Below, in pieces: positions 17,364-24,969 of a DNA stretch of 64,000 nucleotides. A program made the position numbers and the translations under genes. The stretch covers positions 12,547 through 76,546 of the forward strand of contig DATDGU010000111.1 of assembly GCA_036521915.1 (NCBI GenBank), written 5' to 3'. How positions within the stretch are numbered: the first letter of the stretch is position 1; each line of letters starts with the position of its first letter. Origin of the DNA: PALSA-555 sp036521915 (lineage in GTDB: Bacteria; Actinomycetota; Acidimicrobiia; IMCC26256; PALSA-555). The notes under the pieces were generated by a model that worked only from the letters and a program-made list of their open reading frames with translations, did no database searches and had not been told where the DNA came from.

Positions 17364-19169
17364 GTGACCGCCACCGACGTCGACCGCTCCGCGAGCGACG
17401 TTGCCTGGGATCTCGAGCCGCTCGTCGACGGGCGGGGCGAAGCCGGGGTCGACGAGCTCCTCGAGGACGCCGGGCGGCGCGCCGACGCGCTCGCCGACTA
17501 CCGGGGCCGGCTCGGCGACCTCGACGTGGCCGGCACGGCGACGCTGCTCCACGAGCTGGCCGCCATCACCGAGAGGATCGGGCGGGCTGGGTCCTACGCC
17601 GGGCTGCGCTTCGCGGTCGACACGAGCGACCCGGCCCGCGGCGCGCTGCTCGCCAAGGTGGAGGAGCGCGCGACCGCGATCTCCAACGAGCTGATCTTCG
17701 TCGAGCTGGAGTGGGCTGCGGCGTCCGACGAGCACGTGGCGGCGATCCTCGGCGACCCCGCGCTCGACTTCTGTCGCCACCATCTCCGGTCGGTGCGCCG
17801 CTATCGCCCGCATCTGCGCTCCGAGCCCGAGGAGCGGATCCTCGCCGACAAGGCGGTGACCGGCGCGAGCGCCTGGTCGCGGCTGTTCAGCGAGCAGACG
17901 GCGGAGCTGACCGTCGAGCTCGACGACGGACCGGCGAGCCTCGAGGAGGGGCTCTCGCGCCTGCAGGCGCCCGACCGCGACATGCGCCGCGCCGCCGCCG
18001 AGGCAGTCACGGTCTCGCTCGGTCCCGGTCTGCGCACCCGCGCGTTCATCTTCAACACGCTGCTCGCCGACAAGGCGAGCGACGACCGGATCCGCGACTA
18101 CCCCGACTGGCTGGCGAGCCGCAACCTCGACAACGAGGCGAGCGACGGGTCGGTGCAGGCGCTCGTCGACGCGGTGGTGCACCGCTACGACATCCCGCAG
18201 CGCTGGTACGCGCTGAAGGCGCGGCTAATCGGGGTGGACCGGATCGCGGACTACGACCGGATGGCGTCGATCGCCGCGGAGGACGAGACGATCGGCTGGT
18301 CCGGCGCGCAGGCCCTCGTCCTCGACGCGTACGGCTCGTTCTCCTCGGAGCTCGCCGACGTGGTGCGCCAGTTCTTCGCGGAGCCGTGGATCGACGCGCC
18401 CCTGCGCCCCGGGAAGCGGCCCGGCGCCTTCTGCGCGTACACCGTCCCGTCGCTGCACCCCTACGTGCTCCTGAACTGGACGGGACGCCGGCGCGACGCG
18501 CTCACCCTCGCCCACGAGCTCGGGCACGCCCTCCACGCCTACCTGGCACGCGGGCAGGGCATCTTCCACCAGTCGACCCCGCTGACCCTCGCCGAGACGG
18601 CGTCGGTGTTCGGCGAGACGGTCACGTTCGGCCGCCTGCTCGCCGACACGACCGATCCCGATGCCCGGCTCGCGCTGCTCGCCGAGAGCCTCGAGGGCCA
18701 GATCGCGACCGTGTTCCGCCAGATCGCCATGAACCGCTTCGAGGACCGCGTCCACACCGCGCGCCGCCTGGAGGGCGAGCTCTCCGTCGACCGCTTCGGC
18801 GAGTGCTGGATCGACACCCAGGCCGCGATGCTCGGCGACGCGGTCGAGCTCACCGACGGCTACCGGACGTGGTGGTCGTACATCCCGCACTTCATCGGGA
18901 CGCCCGGCTACGTGTACGCCTACGCGTACGGGCAGCTCCTCGCGCTCTCCGTCTACCGGGAGTACGAGCGCCAGGGCGCCGCGTTCGTGCCCGCGTACCT
19001 CGAGCTGCTCAGCCGCGGCGGGTCCGACACCCCCGAGGCGCTCGGGCGCATCGTCGGCGTCGATCTTGCCGACCCCGGCTTCTGGGACGGCGGGCTCGCG
19101 ATCATCGACGAGCAGCTCGCCGCGGCGGAGGCGGCCGCCGAGGCCGCGGGACGGCTCCCGACGCGCTAG
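17364..19169 (+). CDS. pepF: Oligoendopeptidase F (M3-family zinc metallopeptidase)
   Basis: 601 residues, full length for the family. Zinc motif LAHELGHALH (HExxH at about residue 384) with the downstream third ligand Glu in TLAETASVFGE. N-terminal oligopeptidase domain and C-terminal HFIGTPGYVYAYAYGQLL are typical. Cytoplasmic peptidase that cuts short peptides. GTG start just after helD with its own leaderless -10 box. No dedicated partner nearby; the opp-type transporter is 8 kb away. Confidence 0.9.
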   Translation: MTATDVDRSASDVAWDLEPLVDGRGEAGVDELLEDAGRRADALADYRGRLGDLDVAGTATLLHELAAITERIGRAGSYAGLRFAVDTSDPARGALLAKVEERATAISNELIFVELEWAAASDEHVAAILGDPALDFCRHHLRSVRRYRPHLRSEPEERILADKAVTGASAWSRLFSEQTAELTVELDDGPASLEEGLSRLQAPDRDMRRAAAEAVTVSLGPGLRTRAFIFNTLLADKASDDRIRDYPDWLASRNLDNEASDGSVQALVDAVVHRYDIPQRWYALKARLIGVDRIADYDRMASIAAEDETIGWSGAQALVLDAYGSFSSELADVVRQFFAEPWIDAPLRPGKRPGAFCAYTVPSLHPYVLLNWTGRRRDALTLAHELGHALHAYLARGQGIFHQSTPLTLAETASVFGETVTFGRLLADTTDPDARLALLAESLEGQIATVFRQIAMNRFEDRVHTARRLEGELSVDRFGECWIDTQAAMLGDAVELTDGYRTWWSYIPHFIGTPGYVYAYAYGQLLALSVYREYERQGAAFVPAYLELLSRGGSDTPEALGRIVGVDLADPGFWDGGLAIIDEQLAAAEAAAEAAGRLPTR

Positions 19170-19384
19170 CCGTTGCCGCGCGACGCCCGCCCACGCGGCG
19201 CGGCGACTCGCGGTATCCACTGACGGTGGCCGCGATCAGCGCGAGCGCCGAACTTCTCGAACTTCTCGACTGACCCGACGCGCGCGGGCGACGACACGAT
19301 CACGTCGCGCGTGCGTCGACGGTCACCCACCCACCATGGCGGACGGGCCGTCGTCGCGAGGCAGAGCCGCGAACGCGCCGAACG

Positions 19385-19396
19385 TATAGTCGGAGG
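19385..19396 (+). promoter_or_regulatory. TATAGT -10 box and GGAGG next to the DUF2061 start
   Basis: TATAGT (19385-19390) is followed by CGGAGGCG and ATG 19399. The box is so close that the SD-like bases may lie at the very 5' end of the transcript or be untranscribed. Confidence 0.45.
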
Positions 19397-19398
19397 CG

Positions 19399-19650
19399 AT
19401 GCCCGGGCTTGTCCCAGTACCCGCGCGACGGCTGGACGACCGCCCGAAAGTTCGGGCCTGGGTGAAGTCTGTCTCCTGGCGCATCTGGGCGATCGTCGTC
19501 CTGGGGGTCCTTGGCTGGATCATCACGGGATCGGCGGTGCAGACAACGGCGATCACCCTGATCTACAACGCTGTGCAGATCCCCGCCTTCTACGTCCATG
19601 AGCGATGGTGGGAACGTCACCGGGACGTCGCCGTGGTTCGAAGGAAGTAG
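19399..19650 (+). CDS. Small DUF2061-type membrane protein
   Basis: 83 residues. SVSWRIWAIVVLGVLGWIIT and a second hydrophobic segment TAITLIYNAVQIPAFYVHERWW match the two-helix DUF2061 pattern, including the conserved SWR and the HERxW end. Function unknown; inner-membrane location expected. The N-terminal 20 residues are non-conserved. Its base composition is less GC-rich than that of pepF. Confidence 0.75.
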   Translation: MPGLVPVPARRLDDRPKVRAWVKSVSWRIWAIVVLGVLGWIITGSAVQTTAITLIYNAVQIPAFYVHERWWERHRDVAVVRRK

Positions 19651-19832
19651 CGCGGGCCGGCGTGCCGAACCGCTCCGGCCCCGTCCTGCGTGCACGAGCG
19701 GCAGGAAGGTGTCGAGCAGCGCACGCGTGCGGTCGGGGAGGTGAGCAGCGGGTCCTCGTGCGAATGCTCGTGATGGCCCCGTCTCGCATGGAGCCACGCT
19801 GGGGTCCCGGCAGGTTGGTGCCTGCGTGGCGC

Positions 19833-20753
19833 TCACGCCGGAGCGGCGCGGTGGTCGTCGAGCACGAGGTCGATGAGCTCGCGGGCCCCGAGGCGCCATC
19901 CGAACCGGCGCCTGGTGGCATCGAGGTCGAGGTGCCCCTGCTGGGCTTGGGCGAGGGTGATGACCGCCTTCCAGAGCGCCCACCCGCGGGCGCGAGCCCA
20001 CGTCGCGTCGTCGAGGGCCAGGGTGTCGCGAAACGTCGTTCGGGCTTCGTTGGTGCAGCCCGTCCACGCGAACACGAGATCGCACGCCGGGTCACCCACG
20101 GCGGCACATCCGAAGTCGATCACCGCCTGCAAGCGCCCGCCGGCGACGATGAGGTTCGAGGCGGCCACGTCGCCGTGGACCCACACCGGTGACCGGCCCC
20201 AGGTGCTGGCGACGGCCGTGTCCCAGACCGCTGTGGCGGTGTCGGCGTCGATGTCGTCGGTGAGGCGGCGGATCGAGCCACGTGCCTGCGCGTCGTAGGT
20301 GTCGAGCGGGCCGCCGCGCCAGAAGTTGTGGGCACCGGCTGGTGGTCCGCCGCTCGGGTCGATGGCGTAGAGCGCGCGCAGGAACCCGGCCAGCTGCGAA
20401 GCGAGGGCCGGGAGGCCCGCGACGGGCGCGTGGCTCGCGGGCTCGCCCTCGATCCAGCGGTAGATCGACCAGGCCCGTGGGAAGTCGACGTCGGGCTGAC
20501 CGATCGCGACCGGCTCGGGGATCGGGAGCGGAAGCTGGCGAGCGAGCACGGGGAGCCAGTGCTGCTCCTTCGCGACTTGGGCTTCGTACGCGTCGGCGCT
20601 GGGCAGCCGGATGGACAGGTCGTCGCCGAGGCGGAAGGTGGTGTTGTCCCACCCGTCGAGGGCGACCGGCCGGATCGGCAGGTCGGACCAGTGGGGAAAC
20701 TGCGTCGCGACGAGGTGCGCCGCGAGCGCTGGGGTGAGGTGCGCCTTGCTGAT
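19833..20753 (-). CDS. Aminoglycoside-phosphotransferase-like kinase without a standard start codon
   Basis: The APH fold is complete: GWDNTTFRLGDDLSIRLP (N-lobe), PRAWSIYRWIEGEPA, catalytic WVHGDVAASNL, and VIDFGCAAVGDPACDL. The only in-frame ATG/GTG/TTG is GTG at 20549, but clear homology extends some 65 codons further upstream, through ALAAHLVATQFPHWSDLP. The homology seems to begin at ISKAHLTPA, where the codon at 20753-20751 is ATC. Either ATC is used as a rare start, the start ATG was mutated, or the gene is translated by read-on from the DUF885 gene ending 70 nt upstream. Strict callers would report only 19833-20549. Substrate unknown. Confidence 0.7.
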   Translation of the reverse strand: MSKAHLTPALAAHLVATQFPHWSDLPIRPVALDGWDNTTFRLGDDLSIRLPSADAYEAQVAKEQHWLPVLARQLPLPIPEPVAIGQPDVDFPRAWSIYRWIEGEPASHAPVAGLPALASQLAGFLRALYAIDPSGGPPAGAHNFWRGGPLDTYDAQARGSIRRLTDDIDADTATAVWDTAVASTWGRSPVWVHGDVAASNLIVAGGRLQAVIDFGCAAVGDPACDLVFAWTGCTNEARTTFRDTLALDDATWARARGWALWKAVITLAQAQQGHLDLDATRRRFGWRLGARELIDLVLDDHRAAPA

Positions 20754-20823
20754 GGCGGCGATCTTGGCTCGATCGCGGTGGGTCTCGTCCTGATTTTGCG
20801 GACGCGACGGGGGCGAGACCCGA

Positions 20824-22506
20824 TCAGAACCGCGCGAGCTCGCCTTCGAGCTGGTCGAGGCCCATGGGACCGAGGTCGAGCGCGTAGGCGTGGAACGCCT
20901 TGAGGTCGAAGTCCGCGCCGTGGCGGCGGCGGGCGTCGTCGCGGGCGCGTAGCCACACGCGCTCGCCGACCTTGTAGCAGATGGCCTGTCCGGGCAGGCC
21001 GAGGTAGCGGTCGACCTCGCTTGCCATGAAGTCGGCGGGGAAGCGGCTGCGCTCGATCACGAACGGCAGCGCGAGCTCCGGCGTCCAGCGCTCACCGGGG
21101 TGGTACTTCTCGTGGCTCGGGATGGTGAGCTCGAGGTGCAGCCCGATGTCGACGACGACGCGCACGGCGCGCATCGCCTGGGCGCGCAGCATCCCGAGCT
21201 CGAACGCCGGGTCGTCGAGGTAGCCGAGCTCGCCCATGAGCCGTTCCGCATACAGGGCCCAGCCCTCGGCGTGGCCCGCGTTGCCGGCGAGGGTGCGCTG
21301 GAAGCGGGTGAGCTTCTCGGCGAGGTAGCGCACGGTGCCGATCTGGAGGTGATGGCCGGGGACGCCCTCGTGGTAGCAGATGCTGACCTCGCCCCAGAGG
21401 GGGAAGGACGTGCGGCCGAGCGTGGGGTACCAGGTGCGGCCGGGGCGGCTGAAGTCCTCCGACGGGCCCGTGTAGTACATCGCCGCGGCGCCGCCCGGCG
21501 GGGCGATCATCGCTTCGACGCGACGGACCGGCTCGGGGATGTCGAAGTGGGTGCCGTCGAGCTCCGCGACGGTCCGGTCGAGCAGGTCCTGGAGCCAGGC
21601 CTGGAACGCGTCGACCCCCTCGATCGTGCGGCTCGGGTCGTGCTCGAGGAACTCGATCACCGCGGGGATCGACTCGCCGGCGAGGATGCGGTCGCCGACG
21701 CTCGACATGGCCGCCTCGATGCGCGCCAGCTCGCTCCAGCCCCAGTCGTAGGTCTCCCGGTAGTCGAGCGTGGTGCCGGTGAACGCCCGCGCCATGCGCG
21801 CGTACCGCTCGGCGCCGACCGCGTCCTGGTCGGTCGCGGCGGGCCCGTACTCCTCGACGAGGTACCGGCCGAGCGACGCGTAGGCGGTGGTGGCGCGGTG
21901 CGCCACGTCCTCGAGCCGGGCCCGCAGCGCGGGCACGTCGAGGCCGCTCGCGTCGAACTGCTCGACGAGCCCGAGGAAGAAGGGGGTCGCCCCGCGCTTG
22001 AGGCCGCCCCACGTGTCGGCCTGCTCGGCGCAGGCCACGACCTGGCGGCGCGCCGCCGGGAGGCCCTCGCGTGCGCCTTCGGTCAGCGCGTCCTGAAACG
22101 ACGACAGCGCCTGGGGGACGGCGGCGGCCCGGGCCGCAACGGCGTCCCAGTCCTCCTCGGTGTCGCGAGGCATGAGGTCGAACACCATGCGGATCGACGA
22201 CACCGGGCTGTCGATCACCCGGAGCGCCCGGAGGGGCTCGCCGGCCTCGACGAGCTCCACGTCGAGCTCGAGGGAGCGGCGCATCACCTCGGCGGCGACC
22301 CGGTCACCGTCCGTGGTCGCCTCGAGCCGGGAGAGCTCGTGGAGGGTGGCGCGGTCGTGGGCGAGGCGCTCGGCGATGCCGTCGGGCGAATAGTCGGTGA
22401 GGCGGTCGTCGTGGCCGGGCAGGCCCTCGAACGTGGCGGCGACCGGGTCGAGGGCGGCGGCCCGCTCGACGTACGTGTCGGCCAGCTCGGCGATGGCGCT
22501 GCTCAT
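20824..22506 (-). CDS. DUF885-family putative metallopeptidase
   Basis: 560 residues. Family hallmark CYHEGVPGHHLQ at about residues 376-387 gives an HExxx(G)HH zinc-site-like motif, followed by GHAEGWALYAERLMGELG. The C-terminus DDARRRHGADFDLKAFH is also typical. No signal peptide, so cytoplasmic. Start ATG 22506 has GGGAGG 4 nt upstream; the open frame further upstream crosses the divergent intergenic region and is not coding. Peptidase activity is assumed from the family, not shown. Divergent from the SDR gene at 22607. Confidence 0.85.
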   Translation of the reverse strand: MSSAIAELADTYVERAAALDPVAATFEGLPGHDDRLTDYSPDGIAERLAHDRATLHELSRLEATTDGDRVAAEVMRRSLELDVELVEAGEPLRALRVIDSPVSSIRMVFDLMPRDTEEDWDAVAARAAAVPQALSSFQDALTEGAREGLPAARRQVVACAEQADTWGGLKRGATPFFLGLVEQFDASGLDVPALRARLEDVAHRATTAYASLGRYLVEEYGPAATDQDAVGAERYARMARAFTGTTLDYRETYDWGWSELARIEAAMSSVGDRILAGESIPAVIEFLEHDPSRTIEGVDAFQAWLQDLLDRTVAELDGTHFDIPEPVRRVEAMIAPPGGAAAMYYTGPSEDFSRPGRTWYPTLGRTSFPLWGEVSICYHEGVPGHHLQIGTVRYLAEKLTRFQRTLAGNAGHAEGWALYAERLMGELGYLDDPAFELGMLRAQAMRAVRVVVDIGLHLELTIPSHEKYHPGERWTPELALPFVIERSRFPADFMASEVDRYLGLPGQAICYKVGERVWLRARDDARRRHGADFDLKAFHAYALDLGPMGLDQLEGELARF

Positions 22507-22606
22507 GGTGCCTCCCGAGGGTGGTGGAGCGCGCGCCGGGCCGGGTGGTCTGCGACGCGAAGCGCAACGTATCGGAGCACGCCGGGCGGTATGGCACGAT
22601 CCGGGC

Positions 22607-23437
22607 GTGACCCGCCTGGCCGACGCGCACGTGCTCGTGACGGGCGGCTCGAGCGGCATCGGCCTCGAGACGGCGCGCCGGGCGCTGGCCCGCGGCGCCC
22701 GCGTCTCGATCGTCGCCCGGGACGTCGGGCGGCTCACCCGGGCCCGCGACGACCTGGAGCGGGCGGGCGGTGACGGCACCCGCGTGGCCGCCGAGCCGGC
22801 CGACGTCACCGACCCGGCGCGCCTCGCCGACGCGTTGGGGCTGCTCACGACCCAGCTCGGCCCGGTTGACGTGCTCGTCACGAGCGCGGGCTCCGCCTCC
22901 CCGGGCCACTTCGAGGCCCTGGCGACCGAGGTGTTCGACGAGCAGATGGCGCTCGACTACTTCGGGACGCTGCACACCATCCGGGCGGTCGTGCCGTCGA
23001 TGATCGAGCGGCGCCGGGGCCACCTGCTGCTCGTGTCGTCGACCATCGGGCTCGTCGGCGTGTACGGCTACTCGGCGTACGCGCCGGCGAAGTTCGCGGT
23101 GCGGGGGCTCGCCGAGACGCTGCGCGCCGAGCTGAAGCCGCACGGGATCGTCGTCGCGTGCGCCTACCCGCCCGACACGGACACGCCCGGCCTCGCCCGC
23201 GAGAACGAGCAGAAGCCGGAGGCCACGGCGCGGATCTCGGCGACGGTGAAGGTGCGCTCGCCCGCCGCGGTGGCGGCGTCGATCGTGCGGGGGATCGAGA
23301 AGGACCGGCTGATCGTCACCGCCGACCCGGGGACGGCGATCCTGGCGCGCGCCGCGGGGCTGCTCGGCCCGTACCTGCGAGCGTCGTTCGACCGCCACGT
23401 CCGCAAGGCCGACGGATCGAGCAGCGGGACGGCGTAG
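22607..23437 (+). CDS. SDR similar to 3-ketodihydrosphingosine reductase
   Basis: 276 residues. VTGGSSGIGLETARR cofactor motif, Arg after beta-2 (IVARDVGRL) pointing to NADPH, TSAGSASPGHF, VSSTIGLVGVYGYSAYAPAKFA with YAPAK, and ACAYPPDTDTPGLARENE, the segment typical of the KDSR/TSC10 group. May reduce a long-chain keto-lipid intermediate. GTG start with a degenerate -10 (CACGAT) 6 nt upstream. A C-terminal hydrophobic stretch (AILARAAGLLGPYL) could contact the membrane. No serine palmitoyltransferase gene is nearby. Confidence 0.8.
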   Translation: MTRLADAHVLVTGGSSGIGLETARRALARGARVSIVARDVGRLTRARDDLERAGGDGTRVAAEPADVTDPARLADALGLLTTQLGPVDVLVTSAGSASPGHFEALATEVFDEQMALDYFGTLHTIRAVVPSMIERRRGHLLLVSSTIGLVGVYGYSAYAPAKFAVRGLAETLRAELKPHGIVVACAYPPDTDTPGLARENEQKPEATARISATVKVRSPAAVAASIVRGIEKDRLIVTADPGTAILARAAGLLGPYLRASFDRHVRKADGSSSGTA

Positions 23438-23440
23438 CGA

Positions 23441-23446
23441 TAGCGT
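23441..23446 (+). promoter_or_regulatory. -10 box TAGCGT of fumC, leaderless
   Basis: TAGCGT ends 7 nt before ATG 23454. The spacing favours ATG 23454 over the overlapping GTG 23451. Confidence 0.5.
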
Positions 23447-23453
23447 CGACGTG

Positions 23454-24845
23454 ATGGCCGAGACGCGCACCGAGACGGACAGCATGGGCCCGATGGAGGT
23501 GCCCGCCGACCGCTACTGGGGGGCGCAGACCGAGCGGTCGCTGCACCACTTCTCGATCGGCGACGAGCGCATGCCGCGCCCGGTGATTCGCGGGATGGCG
23601 ATCCTGAAGAAGGCGGCGGCGCTCACGAACCGCGAGCTGGGGACCCTCGCGAACGACAAGGCGGACCTCATCGTCGCCGCGGCCGACGAGATCCTCGACG
23701 GGGGTCTCGCCGACGAGTTCCCGCTGTTCGTGTGGCAGACGGGCAGCGGCACCCAGACGAACATGAACGTGAACGAGGTGATCGCCAACCGGGCGATCGA
23801 GCTCGCCGGCGGGAAGCGGGGGAGCAAGGACCCAGTCCACCCCAACGACGACGTGAACCGCTCCCAGTCGTCGAACGACACGTTCCCGACGGCGATGCAC
23901 ATCGCCGCCGCCGAGGAGCTCGTCCACCGGCTGATCCCGGCGGTGCGGGCGCTGCGCGACGCGCTGGACGCCAAGGCGACGGAGTTCGCCGAGATCGTCA
24001 AGATCGGCCGGACCCACCTCCAAGACGCCGTCCCGCTCACGCTCGGCCAAGAGTTCTCCGGGTACGTGGCGCAGCTCGACGCCGACCTCGGGCGGCTCGA
24101 CGCCGCGCTGCCCGGTCTCTACGAGCTCGCGATCGGCGGCACCGCGGTCGGCACCGGCCTCAACACGCCCCCCGAGTTCGCCGAGCGAGTCGCCGCATCG
24201 ATCGCGAAGCTCACCGGGCTGCCGTTCGTGTCGGCACCGAACAAGTTCGCAGCGCTGGCGGCCCATGACGCGCTCGTGCACGCCAGCGGGGCGCTGCGCA
24301 CCCTCGCCGTGTCGTGCATGAAGATCGCGAACGACATCCGCTGGCTCGCGTCCGGCCCGCGGGCCGGCCTCGGCGAGCTCATCCTGCCCGAGAACGAGCC
24401 GGGCTCCTCGATCATGCCGGGCAAGGTGAACCCGACCCAGAGCGAGGCGCTCACGATGGTCTGCACGCAGGTCATCGGCAACGACGTGACCGTCGGGCTC
24501 GCCGGGTCGCAGGGCAACTTCGAGCTCAACGTCTTCAAGCCGGTGATGATCCTCAACGTGCTGCAGTCGAGCGCGCTGCTCACCGACGCGCTGACGAACT
24601 TCCGGCGCTTCGCCGTCGAGGGCGTGCAACCCAACACCGAGCGAATCGCGGAGCATGTCGCGAACTCGCTCATGGTCGTCACCGCGCTGAACCCGCACCT
24701 CGGCTACGACAAGTCGGCCGAGATCGCCAAGCACGCCCACCACCACCGGACCACGCTCCGGGAGGCGGCGGTCGCGCTCGGCCACCTCACCGCCGAGGAG
24801 TTCGACCGTCTGGTCCGCCCGGAGCGCATGACCCGGCCCTCCTGA
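23454..24845 (+). CDS. fumC: Fumarate hydratase, class II
   Basis: 463 residues, normal length. Interconverts fumarate and L-malate in the citric acid cycle. Seen: YWGAQTERSLHHF, QTGSGTQTNMNVNEVIANRA, HPNDDVNRSQSSNDTFPTA, GRTHLQDAVP and the superfamily signature GSSIMPGKVNPTQ. These distinguish it from aspartase and argininosuccinate lyase relatives. Leaderless start. A GC-rich hairpin follows 5 nt after the stop, separating it from lon. Confidence 0.95.
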   Translation: MAETRTETDSMGPMEVPADRYWGAQTERSLHHFSIGDERMPRPVIRGMAILKKAAALTNRELGTLANDKADLIVAAADEILDGGLADEFPLFVWQTGSGTQTNMNVNEVIANRAIELAGGKRGSKDPVHPNDDVNRSQSSNDTFPTAMHIAAAEELVHRLIPAVRALRDALDAKATEFAEIVKIGRTHLQDAVPLTLGQEFSGYVAQLDADLGRLDAALPGLYELAIGGTAVGTGLNTPPEFAERVAASIAKLTGLPFVSAPNKFAALAAHDALVHASGALRTLAVSCMKIANDIRWLASGPRAGLGELILPENEPGSSIMPGKVNPTQSEALTMVCTQVIGNDVTVGLAGSQGNFELNVFKPVMILNVLQSSALLTDALTNFRRFAVEGVQPNTERIAEHVANSLMVVTALNPHLGYDKSAEIAKHAHHHRTTLREAAVALGHLTAEEFDRLVRPERMTRPS

Positions 24846-24850
24846 CCGGC

Positions 24851-24871
24851 CGGGCCGGCGGGGCCGGCCCG
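24851..24871 (+). terminator. Perfect 9-bp GC hairpin after fumC
   Basis: CGGGCCGGC, loop GGG, GCCGGCCCG. No T-tract follows, so termination would be of the T-less actinobacterial kind. Confidence 0.5.
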
Positions 24872-24969
24872 ACGGGCCGCCAATCGTGAGGCGGATGGTC
24901 GGGAATGCGCCGCCCACTCCGGTGGTTGGTTCGCGTAATCAAGTAATCGGATCGGTTGAGAGGTGTCCC

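Noticed and set aside
16694..19273. 859-codon open frame overlapping helD and pepF
   Set aside because: Arg/Gly/Ala/Pro-rich translation without motifs; arises from GC-rich third positions of two well-supported genes.
21100..22773. 557-codon frame antisense to the DUF885 gene
   Set aside because: No conserved motif; opposite strand carries the HEGxPGHH motif and a good SD.
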